Assembly (NCBI RefSeq): GCF_028372415.1
Contig: NC_092879.1
Coordinates: 94,646,241 to 94,710,240 of the forward strand
DNA: 64,000 nt
Reading direction: 5' to 3'
DNA from: Notamacropus eugenii
Lineage: Eukaryota > Chordata > Mammalia > Diprotodontia > Macropodidae
The notes under the pieces were generated by a model. The model was not told the origin of the DNA, did not search any database, and worked only from the letters and a program-made list of their open reading frames with translations. A program made the position numbers and the translations under genes. Of this stretch, positions 21,401-33,332 are shown piece after piece (position 1 is the first letter of the stretch; the number at the start of each line of letters is the position of its first letter).

Positions 21401-24308
21401 GGCCTAGGTAACTGTAGGGGATCCCAGGCAGGTCCACAAGCTCCCTGTTGTACATTTTATCCAACATTCACAGCCTTGGGCTTGCTCAAAAGCTTGGACA
21501 AGAATTGACATTTTTCATCCGAGGCTTTTGTTAGTGATCTTCAACTTGGCTATCCAGCATTCTAGACCTGAGCTTCCTTTCAGTCACTTGAAGGTTTTGG
21601 ATTCTGAGGACTGTACAAGACTTGTCACTTTTTTTCCTTGAACACCTGTGAGTGCACACACAGTGGTCATTCACCTCCATAAACCTGACATTCAGGCTGA
21701 AGGTATGGAGGGCCATCTAGTGTCAAGGTCCTTCAGGTCCTCTTTGCTCTAAGTCTCGGATTTTTTAGCTGATGACAGTCAGGTCCCTCAAGCTCCCTTT
21801 TCTACAGTGAACCATACAATCACTGCATGGTCGTGGCTCAAAAGCTTTGCAAAGGCTTGACATTTGTCATCGTAGCATCTTGTTGAGTGATCTTCCACTT
21901 GGCCATCCAGCATTCTAAGACTCAGTTTCATACATTCACATAAAGGGTTTGGATTCTGAGAACTCCCAAATCCTTGGAACTTTTGGTCATTGGACTCTTT
22001 TGGGTGCATAGATGATGGGCATTCATCTGCATAGGCCTCATGGTCAGGCAGAATGCATGGAGGGGCTGCTAGTGTAAATGCCCTAAAGGTCCCATTTTCT
22101 CTCCACCTACAAACCTCTAGGTGATCACAGTCAGGTCCCTCAAGCTCTCTTTTCTAGATGTTACCGTGAATTGAAATCAGGAGACTTGCTCAAATACTTT
22201 GGAAAGCCTTGACATTTTAAATCCTACGATTTTGTCAGTGATCTGACACTTGGTTATCCAGCTCTCTAGATCTCACTTTCCTTTAGAGGCACATGGAGTG
22301 CATGGACACTAAGGTTTGCAAAGGACCAGTCACGTTTATTCCTCGGACCTTTCTGACTGCTCATGGAACAGCCAGGCTTACCAGGCCCTCACTTTCAGGT
22401 AGAGAACTTTGAGAGGCTTGCATTGTAAATGGTCTTAAGGCCTCCTAACCTCTATGTCAGAAAGAACATACAGGAACCTGAAGCTTCCTGGGCCTCTGTT
22501 TCTCCTTCACTCAGACAAGGGGGCTGGCTAAACTGCTTTGAAGAGCTTTGACATTTGTAATGCTAGAATCTCCTTCTTTATCTTACACCTGGGTCTCCAG
22601 CCTTCCAGGACTCTGTATCCTTTAGAGTCTTTGAAATGTTTTGGCTTCTGAAGACTCTCCATGACTTGTTCCTTTTTGTCCTGGGACTCTTGAGGGTGCA
22701 CACACTATGGTCATGAAGGTGTATGGCCTCAGACTGAGGCAGAATGCATAGAGGGCGCTCAAAGGCAAATGCCTGCCCTTGAGGTCCTCTTTGCTCTAGG
22801 CCTAGGAAATTGTAGGTGATCCCAATCAGGTCCCACATGCGGCCTTTTCTTCACTTTACCCCACATTCACAGTCTGGAGCTGGCTCACAAGATGTGGAAA
22901 GCCTGGACACTTTTCATCCTGGGATGTGGTTAGTGATCTTAAACCTGCCTATCTAGCATTTAGGACTCAGTTTCCTTTCAGTCACATAAATGGTTTTCCA
23001 TTCTCAGTTTTCCAAAAAGACTTGGTTTTGCCTCAGAGACCTGTGGGTGCATACAATGAATATTTAGCTCCACGGGCCTGAGGTTCAGGCAGAATGCATG
23101 GAGGGTCTCTATTGTAAATGACCTTAATGTCCTCTTTTCTCTAGGCCTACAAGCATCTAGGTTATTACAGTCAGGTCCCTCAAGTTCCATGGTCTTCATT
23201 TCACCTGAAATTCAACGCAGGGGGCAGGCTCACCAGCTTTGGCAAGCCTGCAAACTTCTCATCTTAGTATCTCATGAGCGTTCCTCCCCTGGGTAATCCA
23301 GCTTCCTAGGACCATGTTTCCTGTAGAGTCACATTAAAGGGTTTGGATGCTGAAGTGTCAGAAAGACTTGTCCCATTTTTAACTGGGACATTTGTGGGTT
23401 CTCCTACAACGATCCTTCAGCATTCTAGGCTTTCTTTTGAGGCAGAATGCATGGAAGGGCCTCTAGTACACTGGCCTTTGAGTTCCTCTTTATTGGAGGC
23501 TCAGGAAATTTTAAGTGAGTACAGTCAGGTCCCTCAAGCTCCCTTTTCTACCATTTACCCCACCTTCACAGCAAGGGGTTTTACCCCAAGCTTTGGAAAG
23601 CCTTGACCTTTTCAATCCAAGGATCTCCTTAGCCTGCTTACACTGGACTGTCCAGTTTTCCAGACCTCTGCGTCCTTTAGAGTGATAGAAACATTTTGGA
23701 TGCTGAAGAAACTGAAAGACTGATCACTTCGTATCCTTGCACAATTCTGGGTGCACACGCAATGGACATTGAGCTCTCTAGGCCTCACTTCCAGACACAA
23801 TGCACGGAGAGGCAACAAGTATCAAGGCCCTTCAGGTCCTCTTTGCTCTAGGCCTAGGGAACTGTAGCTGATCACAGTCAGGTTCTTCCAGCTCCCTTTT
23901 CTACATTTGACTGGACATTCACAGCAGGGGTCTGCCTCACATGCTTTGGACAGGCTTGACCTTTTTAATCATAGTGTATCAGTAGTGATCTTATACTGGG
24001 TTATCCTGCTTTCCAGAACTCTGTTTCCTTTAAAGTCATAGAAATGTCTAAGATTCTGAAGACTCTAACAGATATGACACTTTTTCCCCTTGGACTCTTG
24101 GGAGTATCCACACCATGATCATTGAGCTCCATTGGCCTAAGATTCAGGCAGAAGGCATGGAGGGCCCTCAGGTGCAAATGCCCTTAAGATGTTCCTTGCT
24201 CCAGTGCTAGGAATCTGTAGGTGATCCCAGTCAGCACCCTCAAGCTCAATTTTCTACATGGGACCCTGAATTCAAAGCAGGGGGCGGGCTCCAAAGCTTT
24301 GGAAATTT
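18425..24308 (+). repeat. Unit A satellite block 2 (~350-bp monomers)
   Basis: About 16-17 further monomers, with landmark positions near 18,604, 18,919, 19,273, 19,630, 19,965, 20,311, 20,660, 20,974, 21,466, 21,810, 22,170, 22,511, 22,865, 23,214, 23,567, 23,918 and 24,270. Most spacings are 341-357, two are about 315 and one is about 490. A second monomer type carrying GGCACATG...CATGGACACTAAG recurs (also at 14,945 and 15,985). Longer internal duplications exist: 18,461-19,020 resembles 20,503-21,080. No gene. Confidence 0.9.
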
Positions 24309-26036
24309 CAATGTCGCTATGTGTGCAATAGAAGAAATAGTCATAGACTGTGTGGCTGCTTTTGTTGCTATTCAGTCATATATCAGTCATCTCCAATCCT
24401 TCAGGATGCCATTTGGGATTTTCTCTGGGTGCTGTCCACCTCTCTTTCTTCTCTCCTCATATAAATGCTTTGAAGCCTTCTCTAGGACCATTGGGAAGGA
24501 CTCACAGGGAAATGCTGAGAGACAGAGCTGGACATACATATAGGTGTCTAGACGTCCCTATCCACAGGGGTCTACCTTTCCTCCCCAGACCAAATCAAGT
24601 AGATTCCCAGGCTAGGAGAAAGGAAGTAATTGAAACATCCCTGTCTCCTGCAAGAGACCCTACCCACTGCCCTTTCTGGCTGGCAAGATGTTCAGTAGCT
24701 TAGTGCTTTCTCAGCGTATCTTATTCTTGTCAGTGGGGAGGAGTGAGCAGAGCTAGGGCTAATATGGTCTTAGGCTACATGAAGAGAAAGATGAGCCCAA
24801 CTTGTCCAGAAACAAATGACAGAGAACTGGAAGAGAAAAGGAACACCCGGGATGCCAGAGTGAAGACACACAAAAAAAACGAGACAGGCTAGAACACTAG
24901 GCTAACCCTAAGGTGGGGATGGGGGGATTAGATCAGTGGGAAGGGGGGTGCTTCATCTTCCAAAGATCTAGGCTGAAGTAGGGAACCTGGAGGCCCCAGG
25001 GGGCCTTCTGGGTCCTCAAGTGTGGCAGCCTTTGGACTGAATCCAAACTTCAGAGAACAGATCCCCTGAGTCAAAGGATTTGTTCTGTACAGCTTGAAGT
25101 CGTGGTCAAAAGGCCCCACTTGAGGAGCTGGGGGGCCCTTGAGGCCTTGGGGCCACAGGTCCCTCAGCCAGGACCGGGTTTTAATGGGCTGCAAGCTCCA
25201 TATGAACCTACTGTGTGACACAGCAGCCAAGGAAGAGAATTTGGTCTTGGGGTGTGCAGAAAGCTTTCTCCTCCAAGAAGCAGTAGGTCATAGGACTGTT
25301 GTCCTTTGTCTGGCTCAGATTCAGCTGTGGGGAGCAACCACACGTTAAGAAGGACCCATGGGGATAGGCCTTGAGTGTGAGCTCTGTTGCCACAGGTTGA
25401 AGAAACAGAATGTTAGCCTAGAGAAAAGAAAAGTTGGAAGAGGTGGGAGAAATGGCAGCACGCACTTAAGCATTTGTGGAAGAGGCTTGTGACTTATGTT
25501 TGGCCCTGAGAAGGTGGAAGAGGACACTTCCCAACACTTCAAGGTATCCTGGATTACATGTCACCTGCCTAGAGGTCTGGAAGCAACCAAGACAGAGCAG
25601 TGAAATGATGTCCCAAGACAGTCATCTCTTGAAGAAAGTGTAGATGTTTAGCGTGGCCAAGAGAGGGCTGAAGGCAGGAATTCCCAATCCGGGGTGCCCT
25701 TAAGGCAGGGACTCAAGAAGCTTGTTCAATGGCCAGGGGGAATATTCTCCTCCATCAGTATGGTATCCTCCTGAAATGAATGAAATCTATGATTTTCTTT
25801 ATTATGTGCATATGTATGATACTCTCACACTTCTGTTCATGTGGAATAGGGAGGTAAGGTTTACTAAAAGGGGTACTTATATGAAGGGGTGGCAGAACCC
25901 TCCCCCCCCCAAATTGTGACACTCTAGGAATAGGTGACATGATGAATCCTTTGGGCTTCAGCATAAATTAATTTATCCCCTCCTTTCCCACTGATTTCGA
26001 TGGGGGAATTCTTCCATGCTTTAAAGAATGAATGGA
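24309..26036. repeat. Unit B, 5' part of gene segment
   Basis: Follows the last satellite monomer directly. Nearly identical to units A' and B', and to unit A only after the position matching 10,310. No gene recognised. The frames at 24,350-24,703 and minus 24,928-25,230 change length in unit A, arguing against coding function. Confidence 0.7.
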
Positions 26037-26447
26037 CCCTAGGGGCAGAGTTGGAGAGAACCTCCAGAAGTCATCCAGTTCCATTCCCACATTTTAGAGA
26101 GGAGGGCAGTGCCCAGAGAGAGTGTGACCTGTCCTAGATCACAGGGATCCAAGTGTGAAAGTCTCTGTGAGTTCCAGTGCAGTGCAGCCCACTTGGCGAT
26201 ACACTGGGTGATTTGTGGCTCAACTGGTCTTTTCTCTTGGTTTGCTTTCAGTCCAGTCCAGCTGTCATTTGGGGCAAAGCTACTGGAGTGATTTGCCATT
26301 TCCTTCCCCAGCTCGTTTTGCAGATGGGGAAAGAGAGGCCAACAGGTTCCCAGAGCTAGTCAGAGTCTGAGGTTGCATGCGAAGTCAGGTCTTGCTGCCT
26401 CCAGACCTGACATGCCACTGTACCCACTGGGGCACCCAGCTGCCCTA
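26037..26447. repeat. Unit B: paired SINE fragments
   Basis: Counterpart of 11,060-11,470, essentially unchanged. Confidence 0.65.
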
Positions 26448-26476
26448 AGGAAGCCACCCTGCTGGTGTTGTGTGTG

Positions 26477-27217
26477 CATTTGGTGCAGGCCCGTCCAAGC
26501 CATGTGAGCTGGGCCTGGAAGGAGCGGTTTCAGGTGGGCTAGGCCACGAGCATGGCACTGGTCCCCATCTCTGGCTTGGCACCGCCCCGGCCTGGCGGCC
26601 GTGGACGTGGAAGAGTGCGGGCCAGGTATGGCTGGCCAGGGTTCCAGCCCGGGGGGCGGGGTCGCGCTCGAGGCCTACGTCCCTCCAGGACGCCCAAGAA
26701 CCTGCTTTGTGACCTCATCAGGGGGCACGAAGGGCAGACGGCCGCGCAGACTGAGCCAGGGAGAAGCCGCGGGCAGGCTCGTCGTGCGCAGAGGCAGGGC
26801 GCCTTCCTCCTGTCCGCTGCCAGGCGCGAGGCTGGCCGGCCCCTGCCTCGCCATCTCCCTCCCTTTGTGTCCTTCCTCAGTCCCCTCCCGACAGACACTC
26901 TCTCCCTCGGGGCCTCCTTCTTGCTTCCCTCACCCTCCCGCCCGCAGCCGTGCCCTGTTCGCTGCCGCGCTGGCCCCCACCGTCCTCCTTGTCCTCGGCG
27001 TCGTCAGCGTGCTCCTGTCCTTGTCCTCTTCATCCTCCTCGTGTCCTCGTCGTCCGCCTGTCCTGGTATCCTCGTCGCCTGCCCAGCCTCACCTGGCGCA
27101 CCTGTGCCTGTCTCCCGACTATGCCTGTGAACTTGGGGCCAGCTTTCCTCCTGCTCAGCGCTGCCATCTTGGCCAGCCTCTCTGCCCTGCTGTGGATGAT
27201 GGGCTGCAGGTGGTTTA
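26477..27217 (+). promoter_or_regulatory. Unit B CpG-rich promoter-like block
   Basis: No base difference from unit A was noticed over this block by eye, including the GC box, CRE-like and CTCF-like words. Identity at CpG-dense sites, which usually mutate fastest, implies either very recent exchange or strong constraint. Confidence 0.6.
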
Positions 27218-29143
27218 AGGTAGACAGTTGAGCCACAGCTTAGAGAAACAGGCAGACAGAGGCAGAGAGAGAGAGAGAGGAAAGGGGAGGAGGAGGAGGA
27301 GGAGGAGGAGGAGGCGGGGCAGGAGAGGAGAGACACCCCATTGGAGAGAGAGAGTGTCACTGCCCCTCCCCCTTCCTCTGCCCATGCCAGGAACCCCTTC
27401 CACCCTCAGCCCCTTGCCCACTTCTGCCTCCCCTCACCCCTTCACTCCTCACTCCAAAAAGGGAGACCAAGTTCCTTGGAAGTGGTGAGCCAACCTAGGG
27501 AGACCCTCTCCTTCCCTCTTCCCTCCCCCCACAGGGAGCCCAAAATACAGGTAGCCACCAAAGCAGCTACCTGGAGGCAGCTCCTGAGGCCTCTGTTGGG
27601 GGCCCTCTCCCACTCCTTATCACTCCAGCTCTGGCCTCCACTGCTTCTCTTGGATTCTCCTGCTTTCCTCTCTCTTTCTCCCCCTCTCCTGTGAGTATGC
27701 CTTAAGCTGCCCACTAGCACCTGTTCTCTGTGGGCACCACTGAGGACTTCTCCAGGTAGCTCAGGCCCAGCCTCAACAACACTGAAATGTATTCTTGGAA
27801 CCTGGGTACTTGAGGGGGAGCAGGTGGAGGGGGAGCGGGAGGGGAAGGTTCTGCTGTGGAAAACAGACTTGGCGTTGCCTGCTCCCAGCAAGCTCCAGTA
27901 ATCAAAGCCTAGAAATGATAGGAGCTAAGGGCAGCTGTACCTTGACCTGGAAAAGGCACTTTTCTATGAAGAATGCATTTCTTTTTGAAAATCAAGCCAC
28001 TGGTCTTAGTTCATAGGCAGGGTGGCCTTCCCTTGGGCAAAGTCTGTTCACATATGTTGACTTTTAGGTCAACTAAGTGTTCTTGCAACTTCTAGTTCAT
28101 TTGGCTCCATCCTGCAACCATGCCCAAGGAGAGTTTTGAGCAGTTAGACAAGGAGAGGAGGGAAACCCTCCTGGCAGGCTGGGCTGCTTTAGCATGGCTT
28201 CCTGGGCCTAGTAGATGTTCATGTTCTCCTCACTGCTGCTGAGACCACTATGGCATGTAGAGCATCAAGAATGCTTCCTCTGGTCAGGAAAGGTGTTTCC
28301 ATGCAAATTCTGGTGCTGATGAGTTTGAGAATGGGCCAGTAATTGTTCCTCACTGAAAGAGCCTTTGCTGTGTCCTTCAGGGAGATGGGGACTGTGTGGG
28401 CATGAGTCTCAGGGGTTGTAAGTCAGTGGAGAGAAATCAGTTCTTAAATGGGGGCTAGTGCAGGCACTCCTCATGTACCTTACATCCCTGTGGCTCAGAA
28501 CCTGGGCACATTGACCTTGATCTGGTTGGTCAGCCTGATCCTGGCTCTTGAATTCTTGCAGTGCTGAGGCTGGGGAGACATCCTGTGAGTTCCTGAGCCT
28601 TGTTTTCCCAGCCCAATTTAGAGAAAGAACCCCCAGCGCCTAGCTGGGTACCATGCGCAGCCTAAGTGTTTCATCAGTGTTTACCAAGGGCTTCAGACTC
28701 AGAAGGGCCAATCAAAGTATTTTCTACCTCTTATCTTTGGAAAGGTTAGAGGTGAGGTGGAGGGAACAGGCACAGGTTCCACATCCTCTAACTACTGGTC
28801 GGAGATTTCCAAAGTCCATAACCACAGATGCATAATTTCTTTCTTTTTCCAGAAAAACATCCATGAAACCACAGCAGACAATCATGATGTTGCCTCAGAA
28901 AACAATAGCGATACTGCTTTGTCAATGCGGGAGCTGTCCCAAGGCACCCGGAATGATTTCGCACATTCACGTGCCTTGCAGCAAAGAATTCTGGTAAACC
29001 TCAGAGCAGTGGAGCATAACCTGGCCGAACTTCGCCAATTTCTACTTGCTCGGCGCATAAATGCAGAAATAACCTACCGAGAGATGTGTAAAAGAGAGAT
29101 CCGAACCGCAAAATTGAAGCAAGCTAAGAATAAAAGTCACTGA
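27121..29143 (+). CDS. Unit B copy: predicted single-pass/coiled-coil protein, full length
   Basis: Exon 1 (27,121-27,219) and terminal exon (28,853-29,143) join in phase 0 to 129 residues. Residues 7-27 form the hydrophobic helix (LGPAFLLLSAAILASLSALL). 34-70 is a polar, acidic linker (ETTADNHDVASENNSD). About 74-113 is a predicted coiled coil (LQQRILVNLRAVEHNLAEL). 114-129 is a basic tail that unit A lacks. The size and plan suggest a small signal-anchored membrane protein that self-associates; the function is unknown. Relative to A the terminal exon has about 12 replacement and 4-5 silent differences (for example VQD to MRE, IW to TR). The intron is 1,633 bases, with a short GGA tract. Confidence 0.55.
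27288..27314. repeat. Unit B (AGG)9 tract in intron 1
   Basis: Nine AGG units at the place where unit A has 36. The flanking bases are the same, so the difference is copy number only. Confidence 0.95.
29129..29134 (+). terminator. Unit B AATAAA inside the last codons
   Basis: In the full-length frame AATAAA forms the codons Asn-Lys and ends six bases before the TGA at 29,141-29,143. Cleavage 10-30 bases downstream would leave almost no 3' UTR or could remove the stop codon. Confidence 0.45.
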
Positions 29144-29188
29144 ATACACACAGAACTCTTGATTTTCGTGATATCATAGGTATCTGTA

Positions 29189-29299
29189 TGAGGCAGCTTG
29201 GTGGCTCAGTGGCTAGAGGACTTGACCTGGAGTCAGGAAGGGCCCGAGTTCAAATTCATCCTTATATACTTGCTAGCTATGGGAGACTGGGTCAATCAA
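29189..29299 (+). repeat. Unit B partial tRNA-SINE
   Basis: Same truncated SINE as in unit A but with several base differences (for example GAGGACTT for GAGAACTT), inside the zone of high A/B divergence. Confidence 0.75.
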
Positions 29300-32200
29300 G
29301 TCCATGAAGGGGCCTCAAGTGCAAATTCTCTTAAGGTGCTCTTTGCTCAAAGCCTAGAAAGTGTTAACTGATCATAGTCAGGTCCCTCCAACTACCCTTT
29401 CTACATTTTACCCTCCACTCACAGCAGGGGGCTGCCACAAATCCTTTGGAAAGCCTTGACATTTTTAATCCTAAAATCTTCTTAGTGATCTTAAACTTGA
29501 CTATCCAGCATTCAAGGACTCAGTTTCCTTTCAATCACATAAAGGGTTTTCTATTCTGAGGTCTGTAAAGGGCTTGTAAAGTTTCATCCTTAGACACTTC
29601 TGTGTGCACCCAAGGGACATTCAGCTCCAGAGGCCTCAGGTTCAGGCAGAATGGGTGGAGGGGCCTCTAGTCTAATTGCCCTTAAGGTCCTGTTTTCTCT
29701 GTGTCTGCAGACCTTCAGATGGTCACACTCAGGTTCCATAAGCTCTCTTTTCTACCTTTTACCCTCCATTCAAAATCCTAACATGTTGTAAGTGATCTGA
29801 CACTTCATTATCCAGCTCTCTAGATCTCAGCTTCCTTTAGAGGCACATGAAATGCATGGACACTAAGACCTGTGAAGGACGAGACCCGTTTATTCCTTGG
29901 ACTTTTCAGGCTGATCATGCAAGGACCATGAGGCAGAACTCATGGATAGTGGTCAAGTGCAAATCCCCTTGAGGTCCTCTTTGCTCTAGGCCTGGGAGAC
30001 TGTAGGTGATCCCAGTCACATCCCTCAATCTCCCTTTTCTAAATTTTATTCTACATTCACAACAGGAGGCTGACTCACAAGAGTTGGACCAGCGTGACCT
30101 TTTTACTCCTAGGATCTCATTAGTGATATTACATGGGCTATCCATGTGTCCAGGACTCTGTTTCCTTTAGAGTCATAGAAAGGTTTTGGATTCTGAAGAG
30201 TCTAAAGGACCTGCCACTTTTTGTGCTTGGACACTTGTGGGTGCATGTACAATGGACATCTAGCTCTCTAGGTCTCAGTTTCAAGCACATTGCATGGATG
30301 GGCCTCAAGGGCAAAAGCCCTGAAGGTAATCTTTGCTCTAGGCCTAGGATACTGTAGGTGACCACCTTGAGTTCCCTCAAGCTCCCCTTTCTACAGTTTA
30401 ACCCAACTTCACAGCAGGGGGCTTGATAACAGGCTTTGGAAAGCCTGGGCAGTTTTCTTCCTAGCATGTTGTTAGGGATCTTACACTAGGCTCCCAGGTT
30501 GCTAGGACTCTGTTTCCTTTATACTCACATAAAGCATTTAGATCCTGAAGACATTGAAAGACTTGTCCCATTTTTTACTTGGACACTGGTGGGTTCTAGT
30601 AGATTGGTCATTCAACACTCTAGGCCTTTGTTTCAAGCAGAATGAATGGAAGGGATTGTAGGGCAAATGCCCTTAAAGTCCTCTTTGGTCTAGGCCTAGA
30701 AAACTTTAGGTGATCACAGTGAACTCCGTGAAGATCTCTTTTCTACATTTTACCCTGAATTCAAAGCTGGGTACTGGCTCCAAAGCTTTGGAAAGCCTTG
30801 ACATTTTTCATCTTAGGATCTTGTTCATGATCTAACACTTGTTTATCCAGCTCTCTGGATCTCAGTTTCCTTTAGGGGCACATGAAACGCATGGGCACTA
30901 AGACCTGTGAAGGACTAGTCATGTTCATTCCTAGAATATTTCTGGGAGATCAGACAATGGCCATTTGGCTCAGTAGGGCTCACTTTCAGGTAGACATCTT
31001 TGAGAGTCTTGTACTGTAAATGGTCGTAAGGCCTCTTAACCTCGAGGACAAGAAAATTTTCGGTGATAACATGCAGGTACCTGAAGCTCCCTGAGTCTCT
31101 GTTTACCCTTCATTCACAGCAGGGACTGGCTTAACAGCTTTGGAAAACCTTGACATTTTTCATCCCAGGATCTCATTGGTGAGCTTACATTGGGTATTCA
31201 ACTTTCCAGAACTCTGTTTCCTTTAGAGTTATAGAACAGTTTTGAATTCTGAAGAGTCTAAAAGACTTGTCACTTTTTGTCCTTAGACACTGGTTGGTGC
31301 ACGTACACATTGGTCATTGAGGTCTTCTAGGCCTCAGTTTCAGCAAAATGCATGGAGGGGCCTCAAGTGCCAATCCCCTTCAGGTCCTCTTTGCGCTAGG
31401 CCTAGGAACTGTGGGTGTTCACAGTCAGGTGCTTCACACTCACTTTTCGACATGTGGCCCTACATTCACGGCAGGGGGCTGCCTCAAGAGCTTTGAAAAC
31501 ACTTGACATTTTAAATCCTGAGATATGATCTTCAACTTGGCTATCTACCATCCTCAGACTCAGCTTCTTTTCACTCACATAAAGGGTTGAGATTCTGAGG
31601 ACTCTAAAGGACTGGTGACTTTTTGTGCTTAGATACTTGGGGTTTTACACAGTGGACATTCAGCTCCAGAGGCCTCAAGTTCAGGCAGAATGCATGGAGG
31701 ATCCTTGATTGTAAATAACCTTAATGTCCTCTTTTCTCTAGGCCTACAAACCTCCAGGTGATCTCAGTCTGTTGCCTCAAGCTCCTGTTTCTACATATTA
31801 CCCCCAATTCACAGCAGGGGGCTGGCTCACTTGCTTTGGAAAGCCTGGACACTTCACGTTCTAGGATCATATTAGGGAACTACCACTGGGCAAACCTGCT
31901 TGCTAGGACACCGTTTCCTTTAGAGTCACCTAAATAATCTGGATGCTGAAGACTCCAAAAGACTTGTCCAATTTTTTCCAGGGATACTTGTGGGTTCCCA
32001 TACAATGTTCACTCTGCACGCTAGGCCTTATTTCCGTCTGATCGCATGGAGGGTCCACTGGGGCAAACTGCCTTAAGGTCCTCTTTGCTGTAAGAGAAGG
32101 AAGTTTTTGGTGATCACACTCAGGTCCCTCGAGATCCCTTTTCTACATTTTATCCCACATTCACTGCAGGGGGCTGCCTCAAAAGCTTTGGAAAGGCTTG

Positions 32201-32654
32201 ACATATTCCATCCTAGGATCTTGTTAGTGTTATTGCATGGCGTTATGCAGCTTTCCATGACTGTGCTTCCCTTAGGATCACTGAAAGGCTTTGTATTCTG
32301 AAGACTCTTAAAGACTTGTCCCTTTTTGTCCTTGTGAATGCACATCCAATGGTCATTGAAAGCTCTAGGCCTCAGTTTCAGGTACGATGCATGGAGGGTC
32401 CTCAAATGTAAAGGCCCCTAAGGTCCTCTTTCCTGTAGGTCTAGAATACTGTACGTGTTCACAGTCAAGTCCCACAAGCTCTGCTTTCAACACTTTACCA
32501 CAAATTCACAGCAGGGGACTGGCTAAGACTGTTTCGAAAGCCAGGACCCTTTTCATGATAGGCTCTTCTTAGTGATCTGACATCAGTTTCCTTTCACTCA
32601 CATAAATGACTTTGTATTCTCAGGACTCTAAAAGATTGATCATTTCTGTCCTTA
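29300..32654 (+). repeat. Unit B satellite block 1
   Basis: Monomer-by-monomer match to 14,405-17,758. Past the first few tens of bases only scattered differences were seen (for example CATGTGGCCC near 31,453 against CATGTGACCC). Confidence 0.9.
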
Positions 32655-33332
32655 TGAGGAGGTTTAGGGGTGATCAAGACCCCAAAATACCGACAGTCTG
32701 GGGGGTGCTCAAATGAATTCGAGCACACCCCAAAATACCGACAGTCAGGGGGGTGCTCGAATGAATTCGACTCAAGCCTTCTTCAAGTCAAAGAAAACAA
32801 AGTTCATTAAAGGTTCATCAAATTTGGTTGGCTCTTAAAGAGCCTAAGCATTTGTGATGCTTGTATGCACAAGCAGGCCAGATAGAATCCCAGCTAGGCA
32901 GAGTCTCAGCAGGATTGAATCTGAGCACCTTCATGGAGGCAAGATGGAACTAAGTACAGAAAAGACTATAGGAGGGATCTGGGGGGGGGGAGGGGGGGGG
33001 TGATCTGGTAGTCCAGGGTGATGGGAGGAGGGGTTTAGGGAGGGTCCTGGGGAGAAGTCCAAAGAGGGAATTCAGGAGAGTTGGAGACAGCTGGAGGCAA
33101 TCAGGAGATACTAGACAATGGAGCTTCTGGGTGGGTAGCAGGTGAGGCACTCAAGAAGGAACACATAATGGCCACAGATTTGAGCGTGAAAGGCTGGGTT
33201 ATGTGAGGAGATTCTAGGATAATTCAATTTAAGTATGACAAGCCAGGTTCTGTGGGCAGATACTAGGAGAGCTCAATTTGAGTATGAAAATCCAGACAAT
33301 TCAAGAAAGTTTCCAGAGTCTGAACCCTATCA
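32655..33332. mobile_element. Unit B solo-LTR-like insertion
   Basis: Same insertion and CTTA duplications as in unit A, so it predates the unit duplication. The G run reads G10-A-G9, longer than the G8 of unit A and the same as in A'. Confidence 0.7.

Noticed and set aside
15242-23818. Antisense frames of 60-110 codons repeating a peptide like RELNVHCVCTQ...FRVFRIQNVS
   Set aside because: They recur because the 350-bp monomer recurs; frames start and stop differently in each monomer, and no start, splice or poly(A) context supports translation.
14405-24308. CRISPR-like regular repeats
   Set aside because: Monomers are ~350 bp and degenerate with no spacer pattern; this is eukaryotic satellite DNA.
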